Source: Alkalicoccus urumqiensis
GTDB lineage: Bacteria; Bacillota; Bacilli; Bacillales; Salisediminibacteriaceae
Length of the DNA stretch: 64,000 bases
Direction of reading: 5' to 3'
Assembly: GCF_002993335.1 (NCBI RefSeq)
Contig: NZ_PVNS01000004.1
Coordinates: 186,001 to 250,000 of the forward strand
The translations under genes and the position numbers were made by a program. The notes under the pieces were generated by a model. That model saw nothing but the letters and a program-made list of their open reading frames with translations, did not search any database and was not told where the DNA came from. Below, in pieces: positions 1-8,004 of the stretch. How positions within the stretch are numbered: position 1 is the first letter of the stretch; every line of letters starts with the position of its first letter.

Positions 1-15
1 CCATTTTTTTAACAT
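1..15 (-). CDS. Start of a leftward gene leaving the window
   Basis: On the minus strand an ATG at 15-13 follows a GGAGG at 29-25 with 9 bases between. The visible codons read Met-Leu-Lys-Lys-Trp. Everything else lies outside the window, so no function can be given. The intergenic region to its right would be its promoter region. Confidence 0.5.
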
Positions 16-375
16 ATGTATGATCCTCCACCACAAAGAATTTTTGTAACTGCCCCTATATTTTTCTCAACGAGGATTAGTGTAGCATGGATGAGACGGA
101 AAAATGATTACAGTACGATAACAATATGATGTTATTCACATAACACGTTGTTACAAATTTTCTTTCAAATTCTTTGAGATTGTGGATAGACCCTTTCGAA
201 ACGGTTGATAAATCAACGTTTTTTCGAGCTGTTATCTTTATTGCACACTTGTTAAAATGCTGGTGAAATATTGAATTTTTGCATAATACTTTTCCTGAAT
301 AATAAGAAAGTTACCACCGTTTCACTGTTCTATTCCGCGCTTTAGTTCCAGTCAATATAAAAAGGAGAGGCTTTC
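16..375. promoter_or_regulatory. Long AT-rich intergenic region with candidate operator
   Basis: No gene is visible in this stretch. It holds overlapping inverted half-sites at 118-145: ATAACA, TGTTAT and ATAACA, giving two interlocked palindromes, with a related TTGTTAC just after. A second palindrome, GTTGAT-AA-ATCAAC, lies at 204-217 and is followed by a run of T. The region separates two divergent ribosome binding sites, so an operator serving one or both genes is likely. I cannot name the regulator. Confidence 0.35.
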
Positions 376-609
376 ATGCGTAAAGACATCGATATGTATA
401 TCAGCCAGACAGCTGCTTTTCTCCAGGTCGAGCACCACCTGAGTGAGCGTGAAGCCTGGAGACTGCTGCAGACAGAAAAAGTGCCTGCGCTTCTGCGCAG
501 GCACCCGGAACACATGATGGGCTGTTATTCACCCCGTGGACTTGCTGCCGCTCTTGTTCTGCCAGAGAAACGCAAGCGTTCCTTCCCCGGCATGGACAGC
601 GATGGTTGA
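376..609 (+). CDS. Small hypothetical protein, 77 aa
   Basis: An ATG preceded by AAAGGAGAGG at good spacing opens a 77-residue frame. The first half looks like a compact helical protein (ISQTAAFLQVEHHLSEREAW), with no signal peptide or membrane segment. The second half overlaps the end of the convergent degV gene by 81 bases and also crosses the hairpin that terminates degV, so its reading frame is constrained by the opposite strand there. I do not recognise the family. The ribosome binding site is the main support. The ORF could be a real short gene or a gene whose original 3' end was replaced. Confidence 0.45.
   Translation: MRKDIDMYISQTAAFLQVEHHLSEREAWRLLQTEKVPALLRRHPEHMMGCYSPRGLAAALVLPEKRKRSFPGMDSDG
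476..504 (-). terminator. Rho-independent terminator of degV
   Basis: A perfect 10-bp stem (GTGCCTGCGC with GCGCAGGCAC, 4-base loop) is followed on the minus strand by TTTTT, about 25 bases after the degV stop codon. Confidence 0.8.
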
Positions 610-1395
610 ACTGATTTCTCCCATTGTTACGTGAAGATCCGGATAGCGTTCGTGGATCATCTGCTTGACTTCAGCTGCTTTCTGCGGAATGTTTCCGTGA
701 AGCACCTGCATGCTTTTCATTCTGCCATCTTCATAAGCTTCCGCCAGAAGGTCCATCATGCGGCGGAGTGCTTTTTTCTCCGAACGTACTTTTTGAAACA
801 GCTGGAAGGTACCGGCAGAATCGATCGTAATAATCGGTTTAATTTTTAACAGATTGCCGATTAAATACTGAGCGCCGGACATCCGTCCGCCTTTGTAGAA
901 CTGCTCCAGACTTCCGAGCAGAATATAGCTTTCCGAGCGGGCCGCATTTTCATTCAGCTTCTGCTCTACTTCATCCAGTTCAGCGCCCGTTTCAAGAAGC
1001 TGCATTCCCTGGTAGATCAGTGTCGTCATCGCGTACGACATCGAACGCGAATCAATAAAACGGACAGGAAATGCAGCGATATCCGCTCCCTGTCTCGAGC
1101 TTTCCAGCGTTCCGCTCAGGTTGCCGGAAATATGCACGGCGATGGCGGAATCATAGTTTTTTTTCAGTTCTTCGTAAAGAGAAGCAAATGCTCCTGCCGG
1201 CGGCTGGGACGTTTTAGGCACTTCTTTGGATTCCTTGAGCCTTGTATAGAGCTGTGTGGTCGTAATATCGATTCCGTCTTCGAGCACCTCGGTGCCGAAC
1301 GTTATACCGAGTGGAAGCACATAAACATCCGGATGTTTGATCAGGTCCTCCGGCAGATATGCTGTACTGTCTGTAACCCAAGCGACTTTTGTCAT
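529..1395 (-). CDS. degV: DegV family fatty-acid-binding protein
   Basis: A DegV-fold protein of 288 residues, the normal family length. The family binds long-chain fatty acids; in Gram-positive bacteria its FakB members present the fatty acid to a kinase. Visible signs are the N-terminal VTDSTAYLP segment, the central SGNLSGT loop and the GSLEQFYKGGRMSGAQYLIGN stretch found in the family (here cut to its key part, GGRMS). The ATG has AGGAGAGG 8 bases upstream. It is a single-gene unit with its own terminator. The ligand and partner kinase cannot be told from the sequence. Confidence 0.9.
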   Translation of the reverse strand: MTKVAWVTDSTAYLPEDLIKHPDVYVLPLGITFGTEVLEDGIDITTTQLYTRLKESKEVPKTSQPPAGAFASLYEELKKNYDSAIAVHISGNLSGTLESSRQGADIAAFPVRFIDSRSMSYAMTTLIYQGMQLLETGAELDEVEQKLNENAARSESYILLGSLEQFYKGGRMSGAQYLIGNLLKIKPIITIDSAGTFQLFQKVRSEKKALRRMMDLLAEAYEDGRMKSMQVLHGNIPQKAAEVKQMIHERYPDLHVTMGEISSTIAVHAGEGTLAFLWQNKSGSKSTG

Positions 1396-1528
1396 GATGT
1401 CATCCTCTCCTGCATTTCCCTCCAGTGTAACCGTTCCCGCGCTCTAATACCATTGACATTTGTAACATCCTGCACCGATTTCACAAAAAGTTCGGAAACC
1501 GGCTCCCTCCGTTTAATCTGGATAGGCA

Positions 1529-1562
1529 GAAAAGCAGGAGCTCCTCAAGGAGGAACTCCCGC
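1529..1562 (-). terminator. Terminator of ppdK
   Basis: A GGAGTTCCTC / GAGGAGCTCC hairpin (one G-U pair) followed by a T-rich stretch on the minus strand, 17 bases after the ppdK stop. Confidence 0.7.
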
Positions 1563-1578
1563 GTTACCGGTTAAATAG

Positions 1579-4227
1579 TCAGGATGGCTGCACTTCTTTT
1601 TCTGCTTGATGCATAATGGCTGCCTGTGCAGCTGCAAGTCTCGCAGCCGGCACACGGAACGGCGAGCAGCTGACATAATCAAGCTGCTTTGTTTCGCAGA
1701 AGTGGATCGACTTTGCGTTTCCGCCGTGCTCCCCGCAGATACCTAGTTTCAATTCCGGCTTCACCGAGCGTCCGTCGTGTGCGCCGATTTCCACCAGACG
1801 CCCGACTCCCTCTTCATCTAGGCGGACGAACGGATTGTATTCAAGCGTCTCCTGATCGACGTACTGCCGGAGAAATTTGCCCTCTGCATCATCACGGCTG
1901 AATCCGAACGTTGTCTGTGTCAGGTCATTGGTCCCGAAGGAGAAGAAATCTGCTTCTTCCGCGATGGCTGCCGCTGTAAGGGCTGCACGCGGTACTTCGA
2001 TCATCGTACCGATCGTGTAATCCACGTGAACCCCCGTTTCTCTCTGCACCCGCTCTGCTTCGCGCTCGATCACTGCTTTGACGGCCTTCAGCTCATTTAC
2101 ATGGCTGACGAGCGGCACCATAATTTCCGGCTTGGCATGGACCTGACCGGCTGCAAGGAAAATGGCCTCCGCCTGCATCGCGTAAATTTCCGGGTGCGTC
2201 ATACCGAGGCGGCAGCCACGGTGACCGAGCATCGGATTGGCTTCTTCCAAGTGCTTGACTGCATCCAGAAGCTGCTTTTTTTCAGCAAGCTTTTCCGGGG
2301 CATCTCCCGTTAGTTCCAGTGTTGTTACTTCAATAAGAAGCTCTTCTTTATCCGGGAGAAATTCGTGAAGCGGTGGATCCAGCAGACGGATCGTGACAGG
2401 ACGTCCCTCCATTGCTTCAAATATCTCTTCAAAATCCTGCCGCTGCATCGGGAGCAGTTCGGCCAGTGCCTCTTCCCGTTTCCGCTTCGAATCCGCAAGA
2501 ATCATGCGGCGCACGACAGGAATCCGGGCCGGGTCCATAAACATGTGCTCCGTACGGCAGAGACCGATCCCTTCCGCGCCGAATTCTACTGCTTTTGCTG
2601 CATCTGCTCCGTTATCCGCATTAGCCCTTACGTTCATCCGGCGGGTACTGTCCGCCCATCCGAGAAGGAGCTGGAACGTCGGCGACATTTCCGGCTCTTC
2701 CATCTGGAGTGACCCGGAAAACACTTCGCCTGTCCCGCCATCAAGCGTCAGGACATCTCCTTTTTTCAGCATCGTGCCATCGATCGTCATTGTCTCTGCT
2801 TTGATATCCACGTCTGCCGCTTCGCAGCCGCAGATACACGTTTTCCCCATACCGCGGGCTACAACGGCGGCATGACTTGTCATTCCGCCCCGGGTGGTGA
2901 GGACCGCTTCTGCGGAAATTATGCCGTGAATATCATCCGGCGTCGTTTCCGGACGGACGAGAATCACTTTCTCCCCGGCTTCTGCCCAGGACTCTGCTTC
3001 ATCTGCTGAAAAGACCATTCTGCCGCTTGCAGCGCCTGGAGATGCCGGCAGCCCTTTCGCGAGTGCCTGCAGGTTATTGTCTCCGGAAATGCGGCGGTGC
3101 AGCAGCTGATGGAGCTGATCGGCGTCGACGCGGAGAAGCGCCTCTTCCTTTGTGAGCACTCCTTCTTCCACCATGTCCACCGCAATCTGCAGCGCAGCCT
3201 GAGAGGTCCGCTTACCATTTCTCGTCTGCAGGATGTAAAGCGTCCCGTCTTCAATCGTAAATTCAATGTCCTGCATATCCCGGTAATGATGCTCCAGTTT
3301 ATCCGTCACCCGGACGAAGGAATCATAGACATCCGGCATTGCCTCATGCAGCGTACGGATCGGCTGCGGCGTACGGATACCTGCCACAACATCCTCCCCC
3401 TGGGCGTTGATTAAGTACTCCCCGTACAGCTCTTTCTTTCCATTGGAAGGGTTCCTTGTGAACGCCACACCGGTTCCGGACGTATCCCCGAGATTGCCGA
3501 AAACCATACTCTGTACCGTGACGGCCGTTCCCAGCGAATGCGGAATGCCATGCATTCTCCGGTAGACAGCCGCACGTTCGTTATTCCAGGACTGGAAAAC
3601 GGCTTCCACTGAAAGCTGCAGCTGGACATTTGGATCCTGCGGGAATGGACTGCCGGTATGATGTTCAATTAGTTTCTTATATACAGAAATAACTGTTTTC
3701 CAATCGTCGGCAGTCAGCTCAGGATCTGATGTATACCCCCGCTGGGCCCGGAATCGTTCCAGTTCCCGCTCAAAGCGTTCCGTTTCTACACCTAGTACGA
3801 CATCGCCGAACATCTGTAGAAACCGGCGGTAGGAATCGAGCGCGAACCTCGGCTCGCCGGTCTGCTCTGCGAGCGCCCGGGCAGTATCATCATTCATACC
3901 CAGGTTCAGCACCGTGTCCATCATACCCGGCATCGAAAAGACGGCCCCGGAACGGACCGAGACAAACAACGGCGACTTTGTATCCCCAATCCGTTTTCCC
4001 GTATCTTTTTCCAGCCTCCGTACTGCTTCCGCGAGTTCTGTCTTAATCTCTTCTGTCAGCTTCTGACCCTGCTCATCATACGTCCGGCACGCTTCGGTGG
4101 AAACCGTAAATCCAGGCGGCACCGGCAGACCGATCTTTACCATTTCTGCTAAATTGCTTCCTTTACCGCCGAGCAGTTTTTTCATATCACGGGAACCTTC
4201 TGAAAAAGCGTACACAAATTTTGTCAT
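1579..4227 (-). CDS. ppdK: Pyruvate, phosphate dikinase
   Basis: Interconverts pyruvate, ATP and phosphate with PEP, AMP and pyrophosphate in the cytoplasm. The 882-residue product shows the three expected parts: an N-terminal ATP-grasp domain (GGKGSNLAEM near the start), a central phosphohistidine domain with GGMTSHAAVVARGMG (catalytic His near residue 452), and a C-terminal PEP/pyruvate barrel with ICGEHGG (catalytic Cys near residue 830). I place the start at the ATG at 4227, not an upstream one, because AGGAGG lies 7 bases before it. No regulatory kinase gene is adjacent. The promoter carries candidate CcpN boxes, which would fit gluconeogenic use. Confidence 0.96.
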   Translation of the reverse strand: MTKFVYAFSEGSRDMKKLLGGKGSNLAEMVKIGLPVPPGFTVSTEACRTYDEQGQKLTEEIKTELAEAVRRLEKDTGKRIGDTKSPLFVSVRSGAVFSMPGMMDTVLNLGMNDDTARALAEQTGEPRFALDSYRRFLQMFGDVVLGVETERFERELERFRAQRGYTSDPELTADDWKTVISVYKKLIEHHTGSPFPQDPNVQLQLSVEAVFQSWNNERAAVYRRMHGIPHSLGTAVTVQSMVFGNLGDTSGTGVAFTRNPSNGKKELYGEYLINAQGEDVVAGIRTPQPIRTLHEAMPDVYDSFVRVTDKLEHHYRDMQDIEFTIEDGTLYILQTRNGKRTSQAALQIAVDMVEEGVLTKEEALLRVDADQLHQLLHRRISGDNNLQALAKGLPASPGAASGRMVFSADEAESWAEAGEKVILVRPETTPDDIHGIISAEAVLTTRGGMTSHAAVVARGMGKTCICGCEAADVDIKAETMTIDGTMLKKGDVLTLDGGTGEVFSGSLQMEEPEMSPTFQLLLGWADSTRRMNVRANADNGADAAKAVEFGAEGIGLCRTEHMFMDPARIPVVRRMILADSKRKREEALAELLPMQRQDFEEIFEAMEGRPVTIRLLDPPLHEFLPDKEELLIEVTTLELTGDAPEKLAEKKQLLDAVKHLEEANPMLGHRGCRLGMTHPEIYAMQAEAIFLAAGQVHAKPEIMVPLVSHVNELKAVKAVIEREAERVQRETGVHVDYTIGTMIEVPRAALTAAAIAEEADFFSFGTNDLTQTTFGFSRDDAEGKFLRQYVDQETLEYNPFVRLDEEGVGRLVEIGAHDGRSVKPELKLGICGEHGGNAKSIHFCETKQLDYVSCSPFRVPAARLAAAQAAIMHQAEKEVQPS

Positions 4228-4261
4228 GAACAGGACCTCCTTAAAAGTGTGGCACATTCAA

Positions 4262-4316
4262 TTTAATGTGTCATTCTAATAATTAAATAGTATAACACAT
4301 TAAAAAGAATAACAAC
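4262..4316 (-). promoter_or_regulatory. ppdK promoter with inverted CcpN-like boxes
   Basis: On the minus strand a TATACT -10 (4294-4289) lies 15 bases after TTGTTA (4315-4310). TGTGTTATACT, which overlaps the -10, matches the published CcpN consensus TRTGHYATAYW at all positions. A second, inverted copy (TGTGTCATTCT, plus strand 4267-4277) matches at ten of eleven. The outer arms form a perfect 10-bp inverted repeat (4262-4271 with 4295-4304). CcpN control of ppdK is an inference from these matches. Confidence 0.55.
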
Positions 4317-4431
4317 CCTTTTTTCGTCCACGATCTGCCTTTTTCTATTAATGATTACATTGACGTTTTTGCTGCGGTTATCGTTTTTTATCACGTTTTT
4401 TCCGCATTGTGAGAAAATTCTCCAATCCCGA

Positions 4432-4460
4432 TTGACTTTGTGGGAATTACACCGTATACT
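4432..4460 (+). promoter_or_regulatory. SigA-type promoter of the ABC importer operon
   Basis: TTGACT at 4432-4437 and TATACT at 4455-4460 with exactly 17 bases between, about 60 bases upstream of the first gene of the operon. Confidence 0.75.
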
Positions 4461-4518
4461 AACGATTATTAATCCCCACTAAGTTTATCAACTTTATATA
4501 GAAACGGAGGTGCACGCA

Positions 4519-5364
4519 TTGAGCCACGTAAAAATTAATCATGTGGAGAAAACGTTTCCCGGCTCGAAAAACACCGAGCCATTTACCGTATTTAAAGACA
4601 TTGACCTGCAGGTCGCTCCGGGTGAATTCGTTTCCCTTCTCGGCCCTTCCGGCTGTGGGAAATCGACGCTGTTAAACATCGTCGCCGGCCTCGATAAAGC
4701 TACTGCGGGCACCGTCCAGGTGAAGGAAAAAACGATTCAGTCCCCCGGTCCCGACCGCGGCGTCGTTTTCCAGGAGGCTGCATTAATGCCGTGGATGTCT
4801 GTCAGGGAAAACGTCGAGTTCGCTCTCCGCAAGCAGCACGGAAAAGCAGAATCCAGAGAGAAAGCGGAATATTATTTAAAGCTCGTGCATCTGAGTAAAT
4901 TTATGAAATCCTATCCGCATGAGTTATCCGGCGGAATGAAGCAGCGGGTGTCGATTGCGAGAGCACTCTCGATGGACCCGGAAGTTCTCCTGATGGATGA
5001 ACCGTTCGGTGCGCTCGATGAACAGACGCGGACGATGCTTCATAAAGAAGTGCAGTACATATGGGAGGAGACGAATAAAACGATTCTGTTTGTCACCCAC
5101 AATATACGCGAATCGATTCTACTGTCCGACCGGATCGTCTTAATGGGAACACGCCCCGGCGGGATACGGACGATCTTTGACGTCGATCTACCGCGGCCGA
5201 GGGACCCGGCATCACAGGGGTTCGCCGATCTGGAGAAAGACATCATGAATGTACTGGAAAAAGAAATAGAAAAAGTGATGAGAGAGGAGATGGGGGATGA
5301 CTTCCGCAATAAGAAGGCTGGTCTTCTTTATTCTAGTAATCGGAATATGGGAGATCATATATAG
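4519..5364 (+). CDS. ABC transporter ATPase, sulfonate/nitrate/taurine type
   Basis: The cytoplasmic ATPase of a SsuB/TauB-type importer, 281 residues. It has Walker A GPSGCGKST, signature LSGGMKQR, Walker B VLLMDEPFGALD and the switch histidine in FVTHNI. The start is most likely TTG at 4519, 8 bases after GGAGG; a GTG at 4510 overlaps that binding site and is unlikely. The gene overlaps the permease start by 68 bases. Its partners are the permease and lipoprotein downstream. The substrate cannot be assigned: sulfonates, taurine, nitrate, thiamine precursors and related solutes all use this family. Confidence 0.9.
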   Translation: MSHVKINHVEKTFPGSKNTEPFTVFKDIDLQVAPGEFVSLLGPSGCGKSTLLNIVAGLDKATAGTVQVKEKTIQSPGPDRGVVFQEAALMPWMSVRENVEFALRKQHGKAESREKAEYYLKLVHLSKFMKSYPHELSGGMKQRVSIARALSMDPEVLLMDEPFGALDEQTRTMLHKEVQYIWEETNKTILFVTHNIRESILLSDRIVLMGTRPGGIRTIFDVDLPRPRDPASQGFADLEKDIMNVLEKEIEKVMREEMGDDFRNKKAGLLYSSNRNMGDHI

Positions 5365-6055
5365 AATTTATTCACAGCAGACAGAACTGTTCCCCTCTCC
5401 TTCCGGAACGCTGGAACAGCTCTATATCGGGTTATTCGACACCGGCATCCTCCGGGTCGCGCTGATGGAAAGCATGCAGCGCATCCTGGTCGGCTTTATT
5501 ATTGCGTTACTGATCGGCGGTTTTCTCGGCGTCCTTCTAGGTATCTCCAAACTTGCGGATGAAACGCTCGGTTCTCTCGTTATTGCCCTGCAGTCGGTAC
5601 CGAGTATCGTCTGGCTGCCGATCGCACTGATCCTGTTTCAAGGGAGTCCGCTGGCCATATTGTTTGTCGTCGTATTGGGTGCCACCTGGCCGATGACGAT
5701 GAACATGAGGATGGGAATGAAAAACGTCCAGCCCATACTGCTCCGGGCAGCGAAAACGATGGGGTACAGCGGCGGCGAGCTTGTCTGGAAAGTGATGATC
5801 CCCGCTGCGATACCGAACTTACTTACCGGCGCCCGGCTCGCCTGGGCCTTCGGCTGGCGTGCCCTGATGGCAGCCGAATTAATCGGCCGCGGCGGCCTCG
5901 GTCGAACATTGATGGACGCCCGTGATTTTTTCAATATGGATTTGGTTGTAGCAATTATGGTTATTATTGCCGCGATCGGCCTGATTTTTGAATACTTTAT
6001 CTTCAGTAAAATCGAACGCCGCGTGCTCTCACGCTGGGGTCTGAATACAAACTAA
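5297..6055 (+). CDS. ABC transporter permease, SsuC/TauC type
   Basis: A 252-residue integral membrane protein with about six hydrophobic segments and the family's cytoplasmic coupling loop (GYSGGELVWKVMIPAAIPNLLTG region, near residues 155-175). It forms the channel of the importer with the ATPase upstream. The ATG at 5297 has GAGAGGAG 7 bases before it, which supports a start inside the ATPase gene despite the unusually long 68-base overlap; the overlap suggests coupled translation. The lipoprotein gene follows after about 20 bases. Confidence 0.9.
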   Translation: MTSAIRRLVFFILVIGIWEIIYRIYSQQTELFPSPSGTLEQLYIGLFDTGILRVALMESMQRILVGFIIALLIGGFLGVLLGISKLADETLGSLVIALQSVPSIVWLPIALILFQGSPLAILFVVVLGATWPMTMNMRMGMKNVQPILLRAAKTMGYSGGELVWKVMIPAAIPNLLTGARLAWAFGWRALMAAELIGRGGLGRTLMDARDFFNMDLVVAIMVIIAAIGLIFEYFIFSKIERRVLSRWGLNTN

Positions 6056-6074
6056 CTTTATGGAGGAATGGAAC

Positions 6075-7097
6075 ATGAAAAAATGGTTCGCACTGGCTGC
6101 ATCTGCCGCGCTTTTGAGCGCATGCGGTACAGCAGAAGAAGAAAACGAGGAAGCGCAGGCAAGTGGAAATAACGGAGGAAGCGAAGAAACATTTGATATC
6201 GGCTACTTCCCGAATCTGGACCACGCTGCTGCCATTGTCGGTAAAGAAAAGGGCTATTTCGAAGAGGAAGTCTCGCAGCCGGTGGAATTTACGAACTTTC
6301 CGAATGGAAATGATTTTATTGAGGCGCTCGATACCGGTGTGATTGACCTAGGATATGTCGGGCCTGGTCCTGCAATAAATTATTATCTTTCCAGCGGTGA
6401 CATCGTTCTTGTCGGTGCAGCTGCAAACGGCGCGACGCTGATCGTCTCCCGGGAGGACTCGGGGATTACGTCACTGGAAGACATGGCCGGCTCCTCTTTC
6501 TGCACGCCGGGTAATGGCTGCACGCACAATGTACAGCTGGAGATCATGCTGAAAGACCTCGGCCTGGAATCGAACCGCCTCGGCGGTGAAGTAGAGCACC
6601 AGTCCCGCGTCAACCCTGCCAGCATGGTTGCCATGTTTGAACAGGGCCAGATTGATGCCGCTGCCGCTCCAGAGCCATGGGGAACCCTTCTTGTAGAAGA
6701 GCATGATGCAAATGTCGTTGTGGAATGGGACGACGTGTTCCTCGGGGAAGAACTTGCCAGTGTAGTTATTGCTACAACGCCTGAATTCCTCGAAGAGAAT
6801 CCAGAAACCGTGGAGGAAGCACTGCGCGCGCATGACCGTGCTGTCGACTTCACAGCTGAAAATGAAGCGGAAACACTTGAAACAGTGAATGACCTGATCT
6901 ATGACCTGACTCAGACACGTCTGCCGGAAACCGTGCTTGAGAACGCATGGCAGCGTATGGTAGTCACAAGCGAACTGCACGCGGATGCACTGCAGGGATG
7001 GGCAGATGCTTCCTATGAGCTGCAGTTTATGGACAATGAGCCGGATCTGGAAGGATTTGTTGATACATCCATTCTCGATGACATTACAGCGGAGTAA
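6075..7097 (+). CDS. Substrate-binding lipoprotein of the SsuA/TauA type
   Basis: The membrane-anchored solute receptor of the importer, 340 residues. It starts with a lipoprotein signal (MKKWFALAASAALLSAC; the Cys is the lipidation site) followed by an acidic linker, then an NMT1/SsuA-like domain (FPNLDHAAAIVGKEKGYFEE, cut here to its key part GKEKGYFEE). The start is the ATG at 6075 behind GGAGG. The hinge-region segment FCTPGNGCTHNVQ has two cysteines where aliphatic-sulfonate binders usually read ATPQLGNTQD, so the ligand or a disulfide may differ. It is the third gene of the operon. Confidence 0.9.
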   Translation: MKKWFALAASAALLSACGTAEEENEEAQASGNNGGSEETFDIGYFPNLDHAAAIVGKEKGYFEEEVSQPVEFTNFPNGNDFIEALDTGVIDLGYVGPGPAINYYLSSGDIVLVGAAANGATLIVSREDSGITSLEDMAGSSFCTPGNGCTHNVQLEIMLKDLGLESNRLGGEVEHQSRVNPASMVAMFEQGQIDAAAAPEPWGTLLVEEHDANVVVEWDDVFLGEELASVVIATTPEFLEENPETVEEALRAHDRAVDFTAENEAETLETVNDLIYDLTQTRLPETVLENAWQRMVVTSELHADALQGWADASYELQFMDNEPDLEGFVDTSILDDITAE

Positions 7098-7101
7098 TCC
7101 G

Positions 7102-7212
7102 ATGAAGCTGATTTTGACACTATGTATTGCCGCTGCCTTCCTCGCTCCGCAGAGCGGATCCACGTATGAGGAAGAATTGAACCTCGAAGCGTTTATTGAT
7201 TTTTGTCATTAA
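7102..7212 (+). CDS. Very small secreted or membrane peptide, 36 aa
   Basis: An ATG four bases after the lipoprotein stop codon, with GGAG at about 7 bases, opens a 36-residue frame: a hydrophobic signal-like stretch (MKLILTLCIAAAFLAPQ) followed by an acidic tail ending in Cys-His. It lies before the operon terminator, so it would be cotranscribed with the importer. I do not recognise it. It may be a small accessory of the transporter or a chance ORF. Confidence 0.4.
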   Translation: MKLILTLCIAAAFLAPQSGSTYEEELNLEAFIDFCH

Positions 7213-7222
7213 GCATATACAG

Positions 7223-7267
7223 AAAGCACCGCCCCTCAGGATACGTTCCTGCAGGGCGGTGCTTTTT
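7223..7267. terminator. Bidirectional terminator
   Basis: AAAGCACCGCCC pairs with GGGCGGTGCTTT and is followed by T residues on the plus strand and preceded by A residues. It separates the importer operon from the convergent gene at 7294. Confidence 0.85.
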
Positions 7268-7293
7268 GATTATCCATATAGGGAAAACAGCAG

Positions 7294-8004
7294 TTACAGC
7301 GGTTCCCCTTCCTCCGCTTCCGGAGGTGGTGGTTCCACCGGACGTTCCCGCGGCAGGAAGCGGATCGTATATTCCATCGATTCCGGATAGCGGTTCAACG
7401 TCGGAACATCTTCCGGCCGGACCGGATGAACGGTAAAAGTGACGGTCGTTTCTTCTCCGGAACGCTCCACCAGAAGCGATGTCTCTTCCTGCTCCTGAAG
7501 AGAATAGCCTTGAAAATCGACATCATCCAGTACGTCGTAGTGAAGCCTTGTCCAATTGTCCCCGGTTTCCAGCGAATCCGCTTCCGGCAGAATTGTCTTC
7601 ATCCAGGTAAACGGATCATCCAGCGGACTCATCTCCTGGATAATTGGGTTCGGCCGCTGTCCTCTGCTCCAGTCTCCTCCGCTCTCCACAAAAAATGCTT
7701 CTTCTTCCACGTGAATCGTAAATTCAAACGTGGAATCATTGGATACCGGGGTGGAAATGGAGTACATGCTCCGCTCCGGCCCATAGGCTCCCGAAGCCTG
7801 CAGTGCGGTTTCTTCTTCCATGACGTAAGAGGCTTCCACATCAAACGATTCCTCTTCCATGTCCTCCAGCATCGAGCGCAGTTCCCCGTAGCGGTAATCC
7901 TGCTGCGTGGGAAACAGCAGCCATCCAGCGGTAATTCCGGCAAAAGCTGCAATCATAGGAATTAAGTATGCTTTAACCGGGCGTCGTTTTTTAAAGGTAG
8001 CCAT
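7294..8004 (-). CDS. Membrane-anchored protein of unknown function
   Basis: About 236 residues: a basic N-terminus (MATFKKRRPVK), one transmembrane helix (near residues 12-30, LIPMIAAFAGITAGWLLF), then an acidic extracytoplasmic domain rich in beta-like segments and a proline-rich tail. I recognise no catalytic motif. It overlaps the end of the upstream molybdopterin oxidoreductase gene by 14 bases, so the two are probably cotranscribed and may work together. The start is uncertain: ATGs at 8022, 8013 and 8004 are in frame, and 8004 best fits the family-like basic N-terminus, with a GGAG 12 bases upstream. Confidence 0.65.
   Translation of the reverse strand: MATFKKRRPVKAYLIPMIAAFAGITAGWLLFPTQQDYRYGELRSMLEDMEEESFDVEASYVMEEETALQASGAYGPERSMYSISTPVSNDSTFEFTIHVEEEAFFVESGGDWSRGQRPNPIIQEMSPLDDPFTWMKTILPEADSLETGDNWTRLHYDVLDDVDFQGYSLQEQEETSLLVERSGEETTVTFTVHPVRPEDVPTLNRYPESMEYTIRFLPRERPVEPPPPEAEEGEPL

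Noticed and set aside
204-222. Terminator-like palindrome with T run
   Set aside because: The stem is only 6 bp and AT-rich, and no plus-strand gene ends before it.
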